Program-made: the position numbers and the translations under genes
The notes under the pieces: model-generated
The model's input: only the letters and a program-made list of their open reading frames with translations
What the model was told of the DNA's origin: nothing
Database searches by the model: none
Shown here: piece by piece, positions 1 to 6,637 of the stretch
How positions within the stretch are numbered: position 1 is the first letter of the stretch
Layout of the letters: every line of letters begins with the position of its first letter
Source: Pseudomonadota bacterium
GTDB taxonomy: Bacteria; Pseudomonadota; Alphaproteobacteria; Sphingomonadales; Sphingomonadaceae
Direction: 5' to 3'
NCBI GenBank assembly: GCA_023390675.1
Contig: JAEWCK010000044.1
Coordinates: 1 to 8,743 of the forward strand
Length of the DNA stretch: 8,743 nt

Positions 1-105
1 GTCGACGGGCTGTTCAACAGCCTCGACCGCGACGGGGCGCTCATCCTGCGCTTGGCGGATGGCTCGGCGCGTGTCATCCACGCGGCCGACGTGTTCCTGC
101 TCTAG
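1..105 (+). CDS. birA: Biotin--[acetyl-CoA-carboxylase] ligase, C-terminal end (partial)
   Basis: The window opens inside a reading frame that runs 34 codons to a TAG stop at 103-105. The visible tail contains GLFNSLDRDGALILRL followed by DGSARVIHAADVFLL. This matches, from memory, the small C-terminal beta domain of bacterial biotin-protein ligases, where a 'G...G.D.DGALLLR...G....I.AGDV' pattern is typical. The enzyme makes biotinyl-AMP and transfers biotin to the carrier domain of acetyl-CoA carboxylase in the cytoplasm. The active-site domain is outside the window, so the presence of an N-terminal DNA-binding repressor domain cannot be judged. It lies 12 bp upstream of coaX on the same strand, an order I recall from several alphaproteobacteria, often downstream of the nuo genes. 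The identification rests on a short tail plus the neighbour. Confidence 0.78.
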   Translation, partial: VDGLFNSLDRDGALILRLADGSARVIHAADVFLL

Positions 106-117
106 AGGGAAAGCCAG

Positions 118-897
118 ATGCTGCTCGCCATCGACGCCGGCAACACCAATGTCGTTTTTGCCCTGGTGGAGGGCCGCGAGATCAAGGCGCGCTGGCGGAT
201 CGCGACCGACCCGCGCCGCACCGCCGACGAATATGCCGTGTGGCTGAGCCAGCTGCTGAGCCTCGAGGGCTACGACCGATCGGCGGTGACCGGCGTGATT
301 GTCGGTACCGTCGTCCCGCGCGCGCTGCACAACCTGCAGGTGCTGAGCCAGAAATATTTCGGCACCGAAGCCGTGATCGCGGGCAAGGGCGACGCCGAAT
401 GGGGCTTCCAGCTCGATGTCGAGGAACCGCAGAATCTGGGCGCGGACCGCGCGCTCAATGCGATCGCGGGGCATGCGCTGTATCAGGGCGACCTGATCAT
501 CATCGATTTCGGTACTGCGACGACCTTCGACGTCGTCGACTATCGCGGCGCGTACAAGGGCGGGATCATCGCGCCGGGGATCAACCTGTCACTGGACGCG
601 CTCGTCACCGCCGCCGCCAAGCTGCCGCGCATCGCGATCGAGGCGCCGCGGTCAAACAGCGTGGTCGGGCTCAACACCGTCGACCAGATGCATATCGGCA
701 TCTATTGGGGTTACATCGCGATGATCGAGGGGCTGGTCGCGCGGCTGAAGTCCGAAGTCGGCCGCCCGCTCAAGGTGATCGCGACCGGCGGGCTTGCGGT
801 GCTGTTCGAGAAGCAGACCGATGCGTTCGACCGCATCGAGCCCGATCTGACGATTCAGGGACTGGCGATGCTGTGGGAACGTGTCGCCAACCCATAA
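118..897 (+). CDS. coaX: Type III pantothenate kinase (CoaX)
   Basis: This 259-residue cytoplasmic enzyme phosphorylates pantothenate to 4'-phosphopantothenate, the first step of CoA synthesis. It belongs to the ASKHA-fold type III kinases, which are known to need a monovalent cation and to resist CoA feedback. Family motifs are present in order: the N-terminal phosphate-binding DAGNTN (D6-N11), GADR at 108-111 with D110 at the expected catalytic-base position, DFGTATT at 130-136, and GGIIAPG at 148-154. The length is normal for the family. The ATG at 118 is preceded by AGGGAA at 106-111, a good ribosome-binding site that overlaps nothing and starts just after the birA stop. The 12-bp gap to birA suggests co-transcription, and biotin and CoA metabolism are linked through acetyl-CoA carboxylase. 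No sign of damage. Confidence 0.97.
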   Translation: MLLAIDAGNTNVVFALVEGREIKARWRIATDPRRTADEYAVWLSQLLSLEGYDRSAVTGVIVGTVVPRALHNLQVLSQKYFGTEAVIAGKGDAEWGFQLDVEEPQNLGADRALNAIAGHALYQGDLIIIDFGTATTFDVVDYRGAYKGGIIAPGINLSLDALVTAAAKLPRIAIEAPRSNSVVGLNTVDQMHIGIYWGYIAMIEGLVARLKSEVGRPLKVIATGGLAVLFEKQTDAFDRIEPDLTIQGLAMLWERVANP

Positions 898-899
898 CC

Positions 900-978
900 G
901 TCACCCCGGCGAAGGCCGGGGCCCAGAGTTGCAAGCGACGCGTTCGTGGCTCTGGATCCCGGCTTTCGTCGGGATGAC
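900..978. repeat. Long imperfect inverted repeat, probably a dispersed intergenic element
   Basis: Two 29-base arms, 900-928 and 950-978, are inverted copies of each other around a 21-base loop. By eye 24 of 29 positions match and all five differences are transitions. In the + strand transcript, three of these would be G-U pairs and two C-A mismatches. The arms contain the words CCCCGGCGAAGGCCGGGG (left) and CCCGGCTTTCGTCGGGATGA (right). From memory this is the very common 'GTCAT/CCCCGGCGAA.GCCGGG..CCAG' palindromic repeat found between genes in many alphaproteobacterial and other proteobacterial genomes, so it is likely one copy of many. It fills most of the coaX-rnj gap and ends about 12 bases before the rnj ribosome-binding site. 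It could fold in the mRNA. There is no T-tract after the right arm, so it does not look like a classical terminator. Confidence 0.82.
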
Positions 979-998
979 GAAGAGAGAACAGGAAAGCA

Positions 999-2633
999 GT
1001 GACTCCAGAAAACGAACTCCTCTTCCTCGCGCTCGGCGGCTCGGGCGAGATCGGCATGAACGTCAATCTCTATGGCTGCCGCGGCAAATGGCTGATGGTC
1101 GATTGCGGCATCACCTTCGGCGACGCCAATTATCCGGGCATCGACGTGATCCTGCCCGATCTCCAGTTCATCGAGGAGCGGATCGACGACCTGCTCGGGA
1201 TCGTGCTGACGCACGGACATGAGGATCATATCGGGGCGCTGCCCTATCTCGCCGCCGATCTGGGCGTGCCGCTCTATGCCACGCCGTTCACGGCCGGGCT
1301 GATCCGCGGCAAGCTCGAGGAAGAGGGGATCGAGGAGAGAGTCGAGCTCAACGTCGTCGACGAGGAAGGGCCGTTCGATCTCGGGCCCTTCACGATCACC
1401 TACACCCCGCTCGCCCACTCGATTCCCGAGGGCAATGCCGTGCTGATCGAGACGCCCTATGGCCGCGTCTTCCACACCGGCGACTGGAAGCTCGACGACG
1501 CGCCGTCGCTGGGCGGCGCATCGACCGCCGAGGAGCTGACGGCGATCGGCGACAAGGGCGTGCTCGCGCTCGTCTGCGATTCGACCAATGTCTTCAATCC
1601 CGAGGCCTCGGGATCGGAGGCCGATGTCCGCAAGGGGCTCGACGAAGTCATCGGCGCGGCGAAGGGGCGGGTGCTCGTCACCACCTTCGCCTCGAACGCC
1701 GCGCGCCTCCAGACGCTGGGCGAAGTCGCGCGCGACACCGGGCGCGAGCTCTGCGTCGCGGGGCGGTCGCTCGACCGGATCATCCGCGTGGCGAAGGCGA
1801 CCGGCTATCTGCGCGACTTCCCCGATACGGTCGATTTCGAGACGGCGATGACGCTGCCGCCGCGCCGCGTGCTGATCGTCGCGACGGGCGGGCAGGGCGA
1901 ACCGCGCGCGGCGCTCAACCGCATCGCCGAGGGCAGCCATGTCCTCAAGATCAGCGAAGGCGACCTCGTCGTCTTCTCGTCGCGCCAGATTCCGGGCAAC
2001 GAAATCGCGATCGGCAAGATCATGAACGCGCTGGCATCGAAGGGCGTCGACATCATTACCGATCGCCAGGCGTTCATCCACGTCTCCGGGCATCCCGGCC
2101 GGCCCGAGCTTGCCGAGATGTATCGCTGGATCCGCCCCCAGATCATCATCCCGGTGCACGGCGAAGTGCGCCACATGCACGAGCAGGCGCGCTTTGCGCT
2201 GTCCGAAGGCGTGCCGCAGGCGATCAACCAGGTGAATGGCGAGATCTGGCGGCTCGCGCCGGGCAGGCCCGAGCGTGTCGACTTCGCGCCTGCCGGGCGG
2301 CTCGTGCTCGATGGCGACGTGATCCTCCCGGCCGATGGCACCACAATCAACGAGCGCCGCCGCGTATCGCTCTACGGCCAGATCAGCGCGGCGGTGGCGG
2401 TGCGGCAGGGCCGCCTTGTCGGCGTACCGCAGATCCGGCTGCAGGGCGTGCCGGTCGAGGAGGATCGTGAGGATTTCATCGTCGAGGCGTGCGAGGCGGC
2501 TGCGCAGGCCGTAGCCAGGGATGGCAAGGACATGGAGAAGCTCCGCGAGGCCGTTCGGCTTGCCGTGCGCCGCGCGGCGTTCCGCTATACGGGCAAGAAG
2601 CCCGTGGTGGACGTGCTCATCGTCGAGGTCTGA
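999..2633 (+). CDS. rnj: Ribonuclease J (metallo-beta-lactamase/beta-CASP RNase)
   Basis: This 544-residue protein matches RNase J, which degrades and matures RNA by combined 5'-to-3' exonuclease and endonuclease activity. The N-terminus has the typical LALGGSGEIGMN stretch (10-21). Metal ligands of the metallo-beta-lactamase fold are visible: HGHEDH at 72-77, H140 in LAHSIPE, and D162 in HTGDWK. The beta-CASP region follows, with HVSGH at 361-365 and PVHGE at 386-390 (H387). A C-terminal segment of about 100 residues (roughly 445-544) completes the family's usual length of about 550. The start is GTG at 999, with AGGAAA at 990-995 as ribosome-binding site. The next downstream ATG would delete the conserved N-terminal strand. 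It follows coaX by 101 bp, with an inverted repeat between them, and precedes the DUF1467 gene by 1 bp. Confidence 0.96.
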   Translation: MTPENELLFLALGGSGEIGMNVNLYGCRGKWLMVDCGITFGDANYPGIDVILPDLQFIEERIDDLLGIVLTHGHEDHIGALPYLAADLGVPLYATPFTAGLIRGKLEEEGIEERVELNVVDEEGPFDLGPFTITYTPLAHSIPEGNAVLIETPYGRVFHTGDWKLDDAPSLGGASTAEELTAIGDKGVLALVCDSTNVFNPEASGSEADVRKGLDEVIGAAKGRVLVTTFASNAARLQTLGEVARDTGRELCVAGRSLDRIIRVAKATGYLRDFPDTVDFETAMTLPPRRVLIVATGGQGEPRAALNRIAEGSHVLKISEGDLVVFSSRQIPGNEIAIGKIMNALASKGVDIITDRQAFIHVSGHPGRPELAEMYRWIRPQIIIPVHGEVRHMHEQARFALSEGVPQAINQVNGEIWRLAPGRPERVDFAPAGRLVLDGDVILPADGTTINERRRVSLYGQISAAVAVRQGRLVGVPQIRLQGVPVEEDREDFIVEACEAAAQAVARDGKDMEKLREAVRLAVRRAAFRYTGKKPVVDVLIVEV

Positions 2634-2634
2634 G

Positions 2635-2898
2635 ATGAACTGGAAGTCCGCAATCGCGATCTATGTGCTGTTCTGGGCCTTTTCGGTGTTTCTCGTCCTG
2701 CCGTGGGGGGTGCGAACGAGCGAGGAGGCGGGCATGGAGCTGGTCCCCGGCCAGGCCGAGAGCGCGCCGCACCACTTCCCTGCCGGGCGCATCGCACTGC
2801 GCACCACGATCGTCGCGACGCTGCTCTTCGCGCTGTTCTATTTGAACTACGTCTATGGCTGGGTGACGACCGACATGCTCGACTGGGCGCACCGCTAA
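2635..2898 (+). CDS. DUF1467 family small membrane protein
   Basis: This 87-residue protein has two predicted membrane helices, roughly residues 5-25 and 55-77, separated by a short polar loop. The loop begins GVRTSEEAG (25-33) and carries a HHFPAGR-like stretch, which I recall as typical of the alphaproteobacterial DUF1467 family. Its function is unknown. The ATG at 2635 lies one base after the rnj stop, and its ribosome-binding site, GAGG at 2625-2628, lies inside the rnj coding sequence, so translation is probably coupled to rnj. In other alphaproteobacteria a member of this family is often found in this same birA-coaX-rnj neighbourhood (recalled, not checked). A longer in-frame start at 2521 exists inside rnj but would add 38 arginine- and serine-rich residues that look like shadow coding, so I reject it. 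Confidence 0.9.
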   Translation: MNWKSAIAIYVLFWAFSVFLVLPWGVRTSEEAGMELVPGQAESAPHHFPAGRIALRTTIVATLLFALFYLNYVYGWVTTDMLDWAHR

Positions 2899-2900
2899 AC

Positions 2901-2923
2901 TCCCTCTCCCGATGGGAGAGGGA
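2901..2923. terminator. Hairpin between convergent genes, possible bidirectional terminator
   Basis: A perfect 10-bp stem, TCCCTCTCCC (2901-2910) with GGGAGAGGGA (2914-2923), closes a 3-base loop, GAT. It sits in the 26-bp gap between the stop of the DUF1467 gene (2898) and the stop of the - strand coiled-coil gene (2925), where a shared terminator is expected. Only a very short T stretch follows on either strand (ATT on +, GTTTAG on -), so it is not a strong intrinsic terminator by the usual rule. Similar CTCCCTCTCCC...GGGAGAGGG hairpins are, from memory, common after genes in sphingomonads and some other GC-rich bacteria, so it may also be a dispersed repeat. Confidence 0.6.
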
Positions 2924-2924
2924 A

Positions 2925-5240
2925 TTACGTCCGCAGCCGCTCGATCGCCTGGGCCAGCGCGACGTAGAGTTTGCCCATGTCCGACGAGAGCAAGGTCACG
3001 CCCAGCGGCGAGCCGTCGCGCAGCGCGAGGATCTGGCGGAGCATCGCCTCGAAATCGTGGATGTAGCGATTGACGTTGTCGCGGAAGCCTTCGTCCTCGT
3101 CGTAGAGGCGGTGGATCTCGCGCGTGTCGGCGGGATCGAGCAGCCGCACCGCGCGGCGGGTGAAGACGCCGCGATCGCCCTTCAGATACGCCGCCCAGGC
3201 GCTGTCGGTGACTTCGGCCGAGAAGGCCTTGGTGATGTCGATCGAGGCCGAATTGAGCGCCTCGATCAGCAGCGAGACGCGGCGGGCGAAATTGTCGCTG
3301 TCGGCGGCCTCGCGCTCGGCGCGGCCCTCCGCGATGCGGGTCTCGACCTGCGCGGTCGCCTCGGCGATCGAAAGCATTTGCTGGGTGAGGCGCTCGGAGG
3401 CCCTGGTCGCGGCGTTGACCGCGGTCTCGGTGGTGAGCGCGAGCTCCGCGATCTGGCGGCGGACGCTTTCGTCGACTGCGCGGCGCAGCGCTGCGGTGCT
3501 CGCTTCCTCGAGCGCGCGCTGGGTGGCCGGCACGATCGAGGCGAGCGTTTCGCGGGCGTGGTCGGCAGCAGCGTTTGAGGTCTCGCGGACGCGGACCAGC
3601 GCCTCGACCAGCTGCGGCGCGGCGGACTCGGCGAAGCTGCGCGTGGTGGCGATGGTCTGATCGACGATCGCGCCCAATTCCTCCGCCTGCTCGCCGCCGG
3701 TGGCGAGCGTCTCCAGCAGCGAGGCCTGTGTCTTGGCGAGTGTGTCGCGCTGCTGGCGGACGACGTCGGCGATCGCTTCGATCGCGTCGTGCGTGCTCTC
3801 GGCGGCAGTGACGAGCGCGAGCAGCTCGGGCTTGGCGCCCGCGACGACCTGGCGGCTTTCGCCGATGCGCGCGTCGAGGCGGCCCAGCGCTTCGGGGAGG
3901 GTTTCGTCGATCTCGCGCGCCGAGGCATCGAGCGCGGTGAGCAGGTCCTCCGAGGTGCGGATCACGCGCTGCGCGGTCGCCTCTCCTGTGTTCATCGCCT
4001 CGGTCATCGCATCGACCGAGCCGTGGAGCGCGCTCACCGAAGCGGCGAGGCCCTGAACGCGGTCGGTGCCCGCGGCGTGGAGAACCTGCAGCTCGCGGTC
4101 GAGCCGGTCGACTCCGGTCGAGAGCCCGGCGAACATCGCGTCGGTGCGGGTCTGCTCCTCGCCGAGCCGGCTGCCGACGCGGCCGATCGTCTCCTCGATC
4201 AAGGCCATCCGTTCGCCCAGCGCTTCGGCGCTGTCGCGGCCGGCGCGATCGAGCGCGGCCTGATTGGCCTCGAGCATCGCGAGGATCGCCTCGCCCTGCG
4301 CGGCGATGCCCTTGCGCGCCTCGTCGACGGCCTGCGCGGCGCGATCGAGCACGGTATCGACTGCGCTCGACATCTCGCCGGTGACTTGCTCGAGCCGCGC
4401 GCTCGCGGTCTCGCTGGTCGCTTCCATGCGGGCGATGTGCGCGGCCAGCCGCTCGGCCGCGCCACCGGCGATCTGGTCGGCCTCGCGGCCACGTTCAGCG
4501 AGCGCACTGAGCTGGGTATCGAGCGAAGCGGCGCGCTGGCTGGCGAGCAGCCCCGCTTCGTCGAGCCGCTCGGACATGCCGCGCATCTCCTCATGCGCCT
4601 TGGGCAGCGAGGCGAGCACGATCGCGACGCGCCGCTCGGCCTCGGCCGCAGTGGTGAGCAAGGTGCGCGAGCTGCTGTCGAGCGTGGAGGACTGGTGGCT
4701 CACCGTGCCCGCCACTTCGGCGATCTGCTGCGCCGCGCGATCGCCGATGCCGGCGAGCGCCCGGGCCTGTTCGGCGAGGATCGCGCGATTGGCCTCGATC
4801 CGCTCGGCGAGCGCGGCGACGGTGCGCTCAAGGTTCGCCGCCTCGGCGCGCATTGTCCGCGCGGTTGCGCCGAAGCGCTGCGCCTCTGCGCGGCTGGTGC
4901 GCAGCGCGAGAAGATAGAGGATGCCGATCAGGGCAGGGGGGACGCACAACGCAGCGATCAGCTGAACCAGCGCGGCGGGCGCCATCGGCGCGGCGAACGT
5001 GCCGCGGAGCAGCCAGCCCATCCCGCCAAGCCAGCCGAGCACCGCGACGATCGCAAGGCCGGGAAGCACCCAGCCCGAGCCACGCGGGGGCTCCTCCTCT
5101 TCCACCTCGTCCGCATGGACGGTTTCGGTCACGGGATCGGGCGCCGGGACCGCCTGAATGTCAGACAGCACCAGCTCCTCGTCCTCCGCGTTTGCCACGA
5201 GCGCGGGCTCGCCAAGCTTTCCCCCAATCATGTGATGCAT
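2925..5240 (-). CDS. Large membrane-anchored coiled-coil protein, TipN-like
   Basis: This 771-residue protein starts with an acidic cytoplasmic-type segment (about 17-52, ending in a run of glutamates). Two hydrophobic helices follow at about 57-79 and 88-113. From about 115 to 650 it is almost entirely alanine-, glutamate- and arginine-rich heptad-like sequence, consistent with a long coiled coil. The last ~110 residues look globular and better conserved, with FTRRAVRLLD and a near-C-terminal LLSSDMGKLYVALAQAIERL. Two N-terminal membrane helices plus a giant coiled coil is the architecture of TipN, the Caulobacter pole-marking protein, and the C-terminal wording seems familiar from that family. 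I infer a cell-pole or division-related scaffold, but a generic coiled-coil or chemoreceptor-like helical protein remains possible. The start chosen is ATG at 5240, with GGGGA about 11 bases upstream on the - strand. M4 is an alternative start. It is divergent from the Hpt-like gene across 73 bp. Confidence 0.72.
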   Translation of the reverse strand: MHHMIGGKLGEPALVANAEDEELVLSDIQAVPAPDPVTETVHADEVEEEEPPRGSGWVLPGLAIVAVLGWLGGMGWLLRGTFAAPMAPAALVQLIAALCVPPALIGILYLLALRTSRAEAQRFGATARTMRAEAANLERTVAALAERIEANRAILAEQARALAGIGDRAAQQIAEVAGTVSHQSSTLDSSSRTLLTTAAEAERRVAIVLASLPKAHEEMRGMSERLDEAGLLASQRAASLDTQLSALAERGREADQIAGGAAERLAAHIARMEATSETASARLEQVTGEMSSAVDTVLDRAAQAVDEARKGIAAQGEAILAMLEANQAALDRAGRDSAEALGERMALIEETIGRVGSRLGEEQTRTDAMFAGLSTGVDRLDRELQVLHAAGTDRVQGLAASVSALHGSVDAMTEAMNTGEATAQRVIRTSEDLLTALDASAREIDETLPEALGRLDARIGESRQVVAGAKPELLALVTAAESTHDAIEAIADVVRQQRDTLAKTQASLLETLATGGEQAEELGAIVDQTIATTRSFAESAAPQLVEALVRVRETSNAAADHARETLASIVPATQRALEEASTAALRRAVDESVRRQIAELALTTETAVNAATRASERLTQQMLSIAEATAQVETRIAEGRAEREAADSDNFARRVSLLIEALNSASIDITKAFSAEVTDSAWAAYLKGDRGVFTRRAVRLLDPADTREIHRLYDEDEGFRDNVNRYIHDFEAMLRQILALRDGSPLGVTLLSSDMGKLYVALAQAIERLRT

Positions 5241-5313
5241 TTACCACATTTCCCCGCCACACCAACACCGTAAGGAAACGGAAGGTTAACGGCTGGCGGC
5301 TAGACTCGCCGGC

Positions 5314-5607
5314 ATGGCCTATGATCCCGGTGCTATCGATGCGACCCTGGCGGCTGCGGTGGGCGACGAGCCCGCGCTGATCGCCGAGCTGCGCGGCGCG
5401 TTCCTCGACGGCGTCAAGCGCTGCCTCGAGGGGATGAAGACCGCCGACAGCCCCGATGCCTGGACTTCGGCGGCGCTGCGGCTCAAGGGGCTCGCGGCGA
5501 GCTTCGGCGCGATCCGGCTGATGGCGTTGGCCAGCGAAGCGGCCGGCGGGCAGCCGAACGATGGCGCGGTGCTGCGCCGCCTGCATCGCGCGGTGGAGCG
5601 GCTCTAG
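5314..5607 (+). CDS. Hpt-domain-like protein lacking the phosphorylatable histidine
   Basis: This 97-residue, mostly helical protein has the length and pattern of a single histidine phosphotransfer (Hpt) domain. A helix with ALIAELRGAFLDG (21-33) is followed by the core helix with ALRLKGLAASFGA (54-66). In true Hpt domains this core reads A-H-x-L-K-G-s/a-a, and the His accepts phosphate in a multistep phosphorelay. Here the codon at that position (residue 55) is CTG, leucine, while the following LKG, the small residues and F64-G65 are kept. It is therefore probably unable to carry phosphate and may act only in binding, or as a competitor or decoy (inference). The ATG at 5314 has no clear ribosome-binding site; TTAACGGCTGGCGG upstream offers only weak pairing. 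The gene is divergent from the TipN-like gene, which invites a link to cell-cycle or polarity signalling. No N- or C-terminal extra domain is present. Confidence 0.72.
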   Translation: MAYDPGAIDATLAAAVGDEPALIAELRGAFLDGVKRCLEGMKTADSPDAWTSAALRLKGLAASFGAIRLMALASEAAGGQPNDGAVLRRLHRAVERL

Positions 5608-5646
5608 GACGCTCGCGTTCTTTCTGCGTTGGCATGCATCCGGCAA

Positions 5647-5660
5647 GTGTGTTATGTATC
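5647..5660 (+). promoter_or_regulatory. Promoter-like box shared by the two secreted-protein paralogs (copy 1)
   Basis: GTGTGTTAT at 5647-5655 recurs exactly at 6594-6602 upstream of the second paralog, in both cases preceded by GCA or GCAA. About 17 bases upstream of TTATGT (5652-5657) is TTGGCA (5629-5634), an acceptable -35 for the housekeeping sigma factor, so the box may be the -10 region, with transcription starting near 5665. The box ends 29 bases before the TTG start at 5685. This is a by-eye assignment: identity between the two copies is direct, promoter function is inferred. Confidence 0.35.
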
Positions 5661-5684
5661 TGTAGCACTTGTTCGGAGTTTCCC

Positions 5685-6569
5685 TTGCATATCTCGATGA
5701 TCCGGAGCGGAGCGCTTGCGCTCGCGGCCTTTTGCATGACCGGCGCCCATGCGCAGACGGCGCCTGCGGCTGACGCGCAGCAGGCCAGCGAGCAAGGCGA
5801 GGACATCGTCGTCAAGGGCGCCAAGCTGCCGCCCAAGGTGGTGCATCACTACGTCCGCCAGGTCAGCGGGACGATCGACGGCCAGATGTCGCGCTTCGAC
5901 TACCCGATCTGTCCGCGCGTGCTGGGCTTCCCCGAGGATTATTCGAAGATCATCGCCGACCGCATCCGCCGCGTGGCCAAAGCGGTCGGGGCGCCAGTGG
6001 ACCGGGAGGATTGCCGCGCCAATCTGGTGGTGCTCGTCGCCGCCGACGCCGATGCGCTGGTCAAACAGATACGCAAGACCATGCCGACCTATTTCCTGGG
6101 CGTGAGCTCGTCCGACATGCATCGCGCATTGCGCCCAGGGCCGGTGCATATGTGGAACAATGTCGTGCTGCTCAACGAGGACAATCGCCAGGCCGTCGGC
6201 GGCGTGCTGACGGTGCGCAGCGCCTCGTTCATCAAGCTTCCGCACAAGCAGGCGATCGCGGGCTCGACGATCGTGCTGGATGACGATGCGCTGGTCGGCA
6301 AATCGCTGACCCAGATCGCCGACTATGTCGCGATGCGTGCGCTGTCGGGGGCGAAGCCGCCCTCGGAAGGAATCGAGGCGGATACGATCATGACGCTGTT
6401 CGATCCCAGCGTGGCGACGCCGCTCTCGGTCACAGCGGTCGACAAATCCTATCTGACGGCGCTCTACAAGAGCGACCCCTTCGACAAGGCCAACGCCGCC
6501 ATGGGCCGGATATCGGGCCAGATCGGCCGGGACGCCCGTGCCCGGGGAGTCGACACCGGCAAGGAATAG
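5685..6569 (+). CDS. Secreted protein of unknown function, tandem paralog 1
   Basis: I propose a TTG start at 5685, giving 294 residues. GGAG at 5675-5678 lies 6 bases upstream, and the resulting 24-residue leader (TTG-CAT..., ending GAHAQ) has the same length and the same second residue as the leader of paralog 2. An ATG at 5697 is the alternative, but its spacing from that ribosome-binding site is poor. The leader has a charged start, a hydrophobic core and an AHA cleavage site (after residue 23), so export by Sec is expected and a periplasmic or secreted location follows. The mature part begins with a low-complexity Ala/Gln/Glu stretch, then DIVVKGAKLPPKVV. It keeps two cysteines (76 and 110), a possible disulphide pair, plus RPGPVHMW (about 150-157) and ADTIMTLFDPSV. 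I recall similar proteins as unnamed families in sphingomonads. No catalytic motif is recognised and the function is unknown. Confidence 0.85.
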   Translation: MHISMIRSGALALAAFCMTGAHAQTAPAADAQQASEQGEDIVVKGAKLPPKVVHHYVRQVSGTIDGQMSRFDYPICPRVLGFPEDYSKIIADRIRRVAKAVGAPVDREDCRANLVVLVAADADALVKQIRKTMPTYFLGVSSSDMHRALRPGPVHMWNNVVLLNEDNRQAVGGVLTVRSASFIKLPHKQAIAGSTIVLDDDALVGKSLTQIADYVAMRALSGAKPPSEGIEADTIMTLFDPSVATPLSVTAVDKSYLTALYKSDPFDKANAAMGRISGQIGRDARARGVDTGKE

Positions 6570-6587
6570 CGCGGGACTTGTCCCGCG
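6570..6587. repeat. Perfect 8-bp palindrome between the two paralogs
   Basis: CGCGGGAC (6570-6577) and GTCCCGCG (6580-6587) are perfect inverted copies around TT. As RNA this would form a 7-bp stem with a CTTG loop immediately after the stop codon of paralog 1. No T-run follows (ATTGCAG), so it is a weak terminator candidate. It could equally be an operator, since the box GTGTGTTAT starts 7 bases later, or a transcript-stabilising hairpin separating expression of the two genes. Confidence 0.5.
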
Positions 6588-6593
6588 ATTGCA

Positions 6594-6607
6594 GTGTGTT
6601 ATTTCGT
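6594..6607 (+). promoter_or_regulatory. Promoter-like box shared by the two secreted-protein paralogs (copy 2)
   Basis: GTGTGTTAT at 6594-6602 is identical to the box at 5647-5655. The 13 bases after each box also align without gaps and both end in GCAC. A weak -35-like TTGTCC lies at 6578-6583, inside the palindrome that precedes it. The box is 35 bases from the ATG of paralog 2. This suggests the second gene has its own promoter copied along with the gene, although read-through from paralog 1 is not excluded. Confidence 0.35.
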
Positions 6608-6637
6608 TGCTGCACGCGATCCGCGAGGGGACGGTCA

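Noticed and set aside
881..1066. Peptide-like words in the coaX-rnj gap (such as RHPDESRDP and APAFAGVT)
   Set aside because: These are the well-known translations of the dispersed palindromic repeat, seen in many spurious hypothetical proteins. The region is an inverted repeat, not a gene.
855..2180. A 441-codon - strand frame opposite rnj
   Set aside because: It is the antisense of a strongly recognised RNase J, rich in Arg, Asp and Ala, and runs through the inverted repeat into coaX. It is a shadow frame.
2521..2634. A longer start for the DUF1467 protein inside rnj
   Set aside because: The extra 38 residues are Arg/Ser-rich shadow sequence of rnj. The ATG at 2635 has its own ribosome-binding site and gives a normal family-length protein.
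3789..5273. A 494-codon + strand frame, and a further one at 2703-3578, opposite the coiled-coil gene
   Set aside because: Both lie antisense to the 771-residue gene. Their Arg/Gly/Ala/Leu-rich translations with no recognisable domain are what a GC-rich coiled-coil gene gives in the complementary frame.
5596..5625. GAGCG...CGCTC followed by a T-rich stretch after the Hpt-like gene, as a terminator
   Set aside because: The stem is only 5 bp with a 9-base loop and the T stretch is broken (GTTCTTTCT). This is too weak to annotate.
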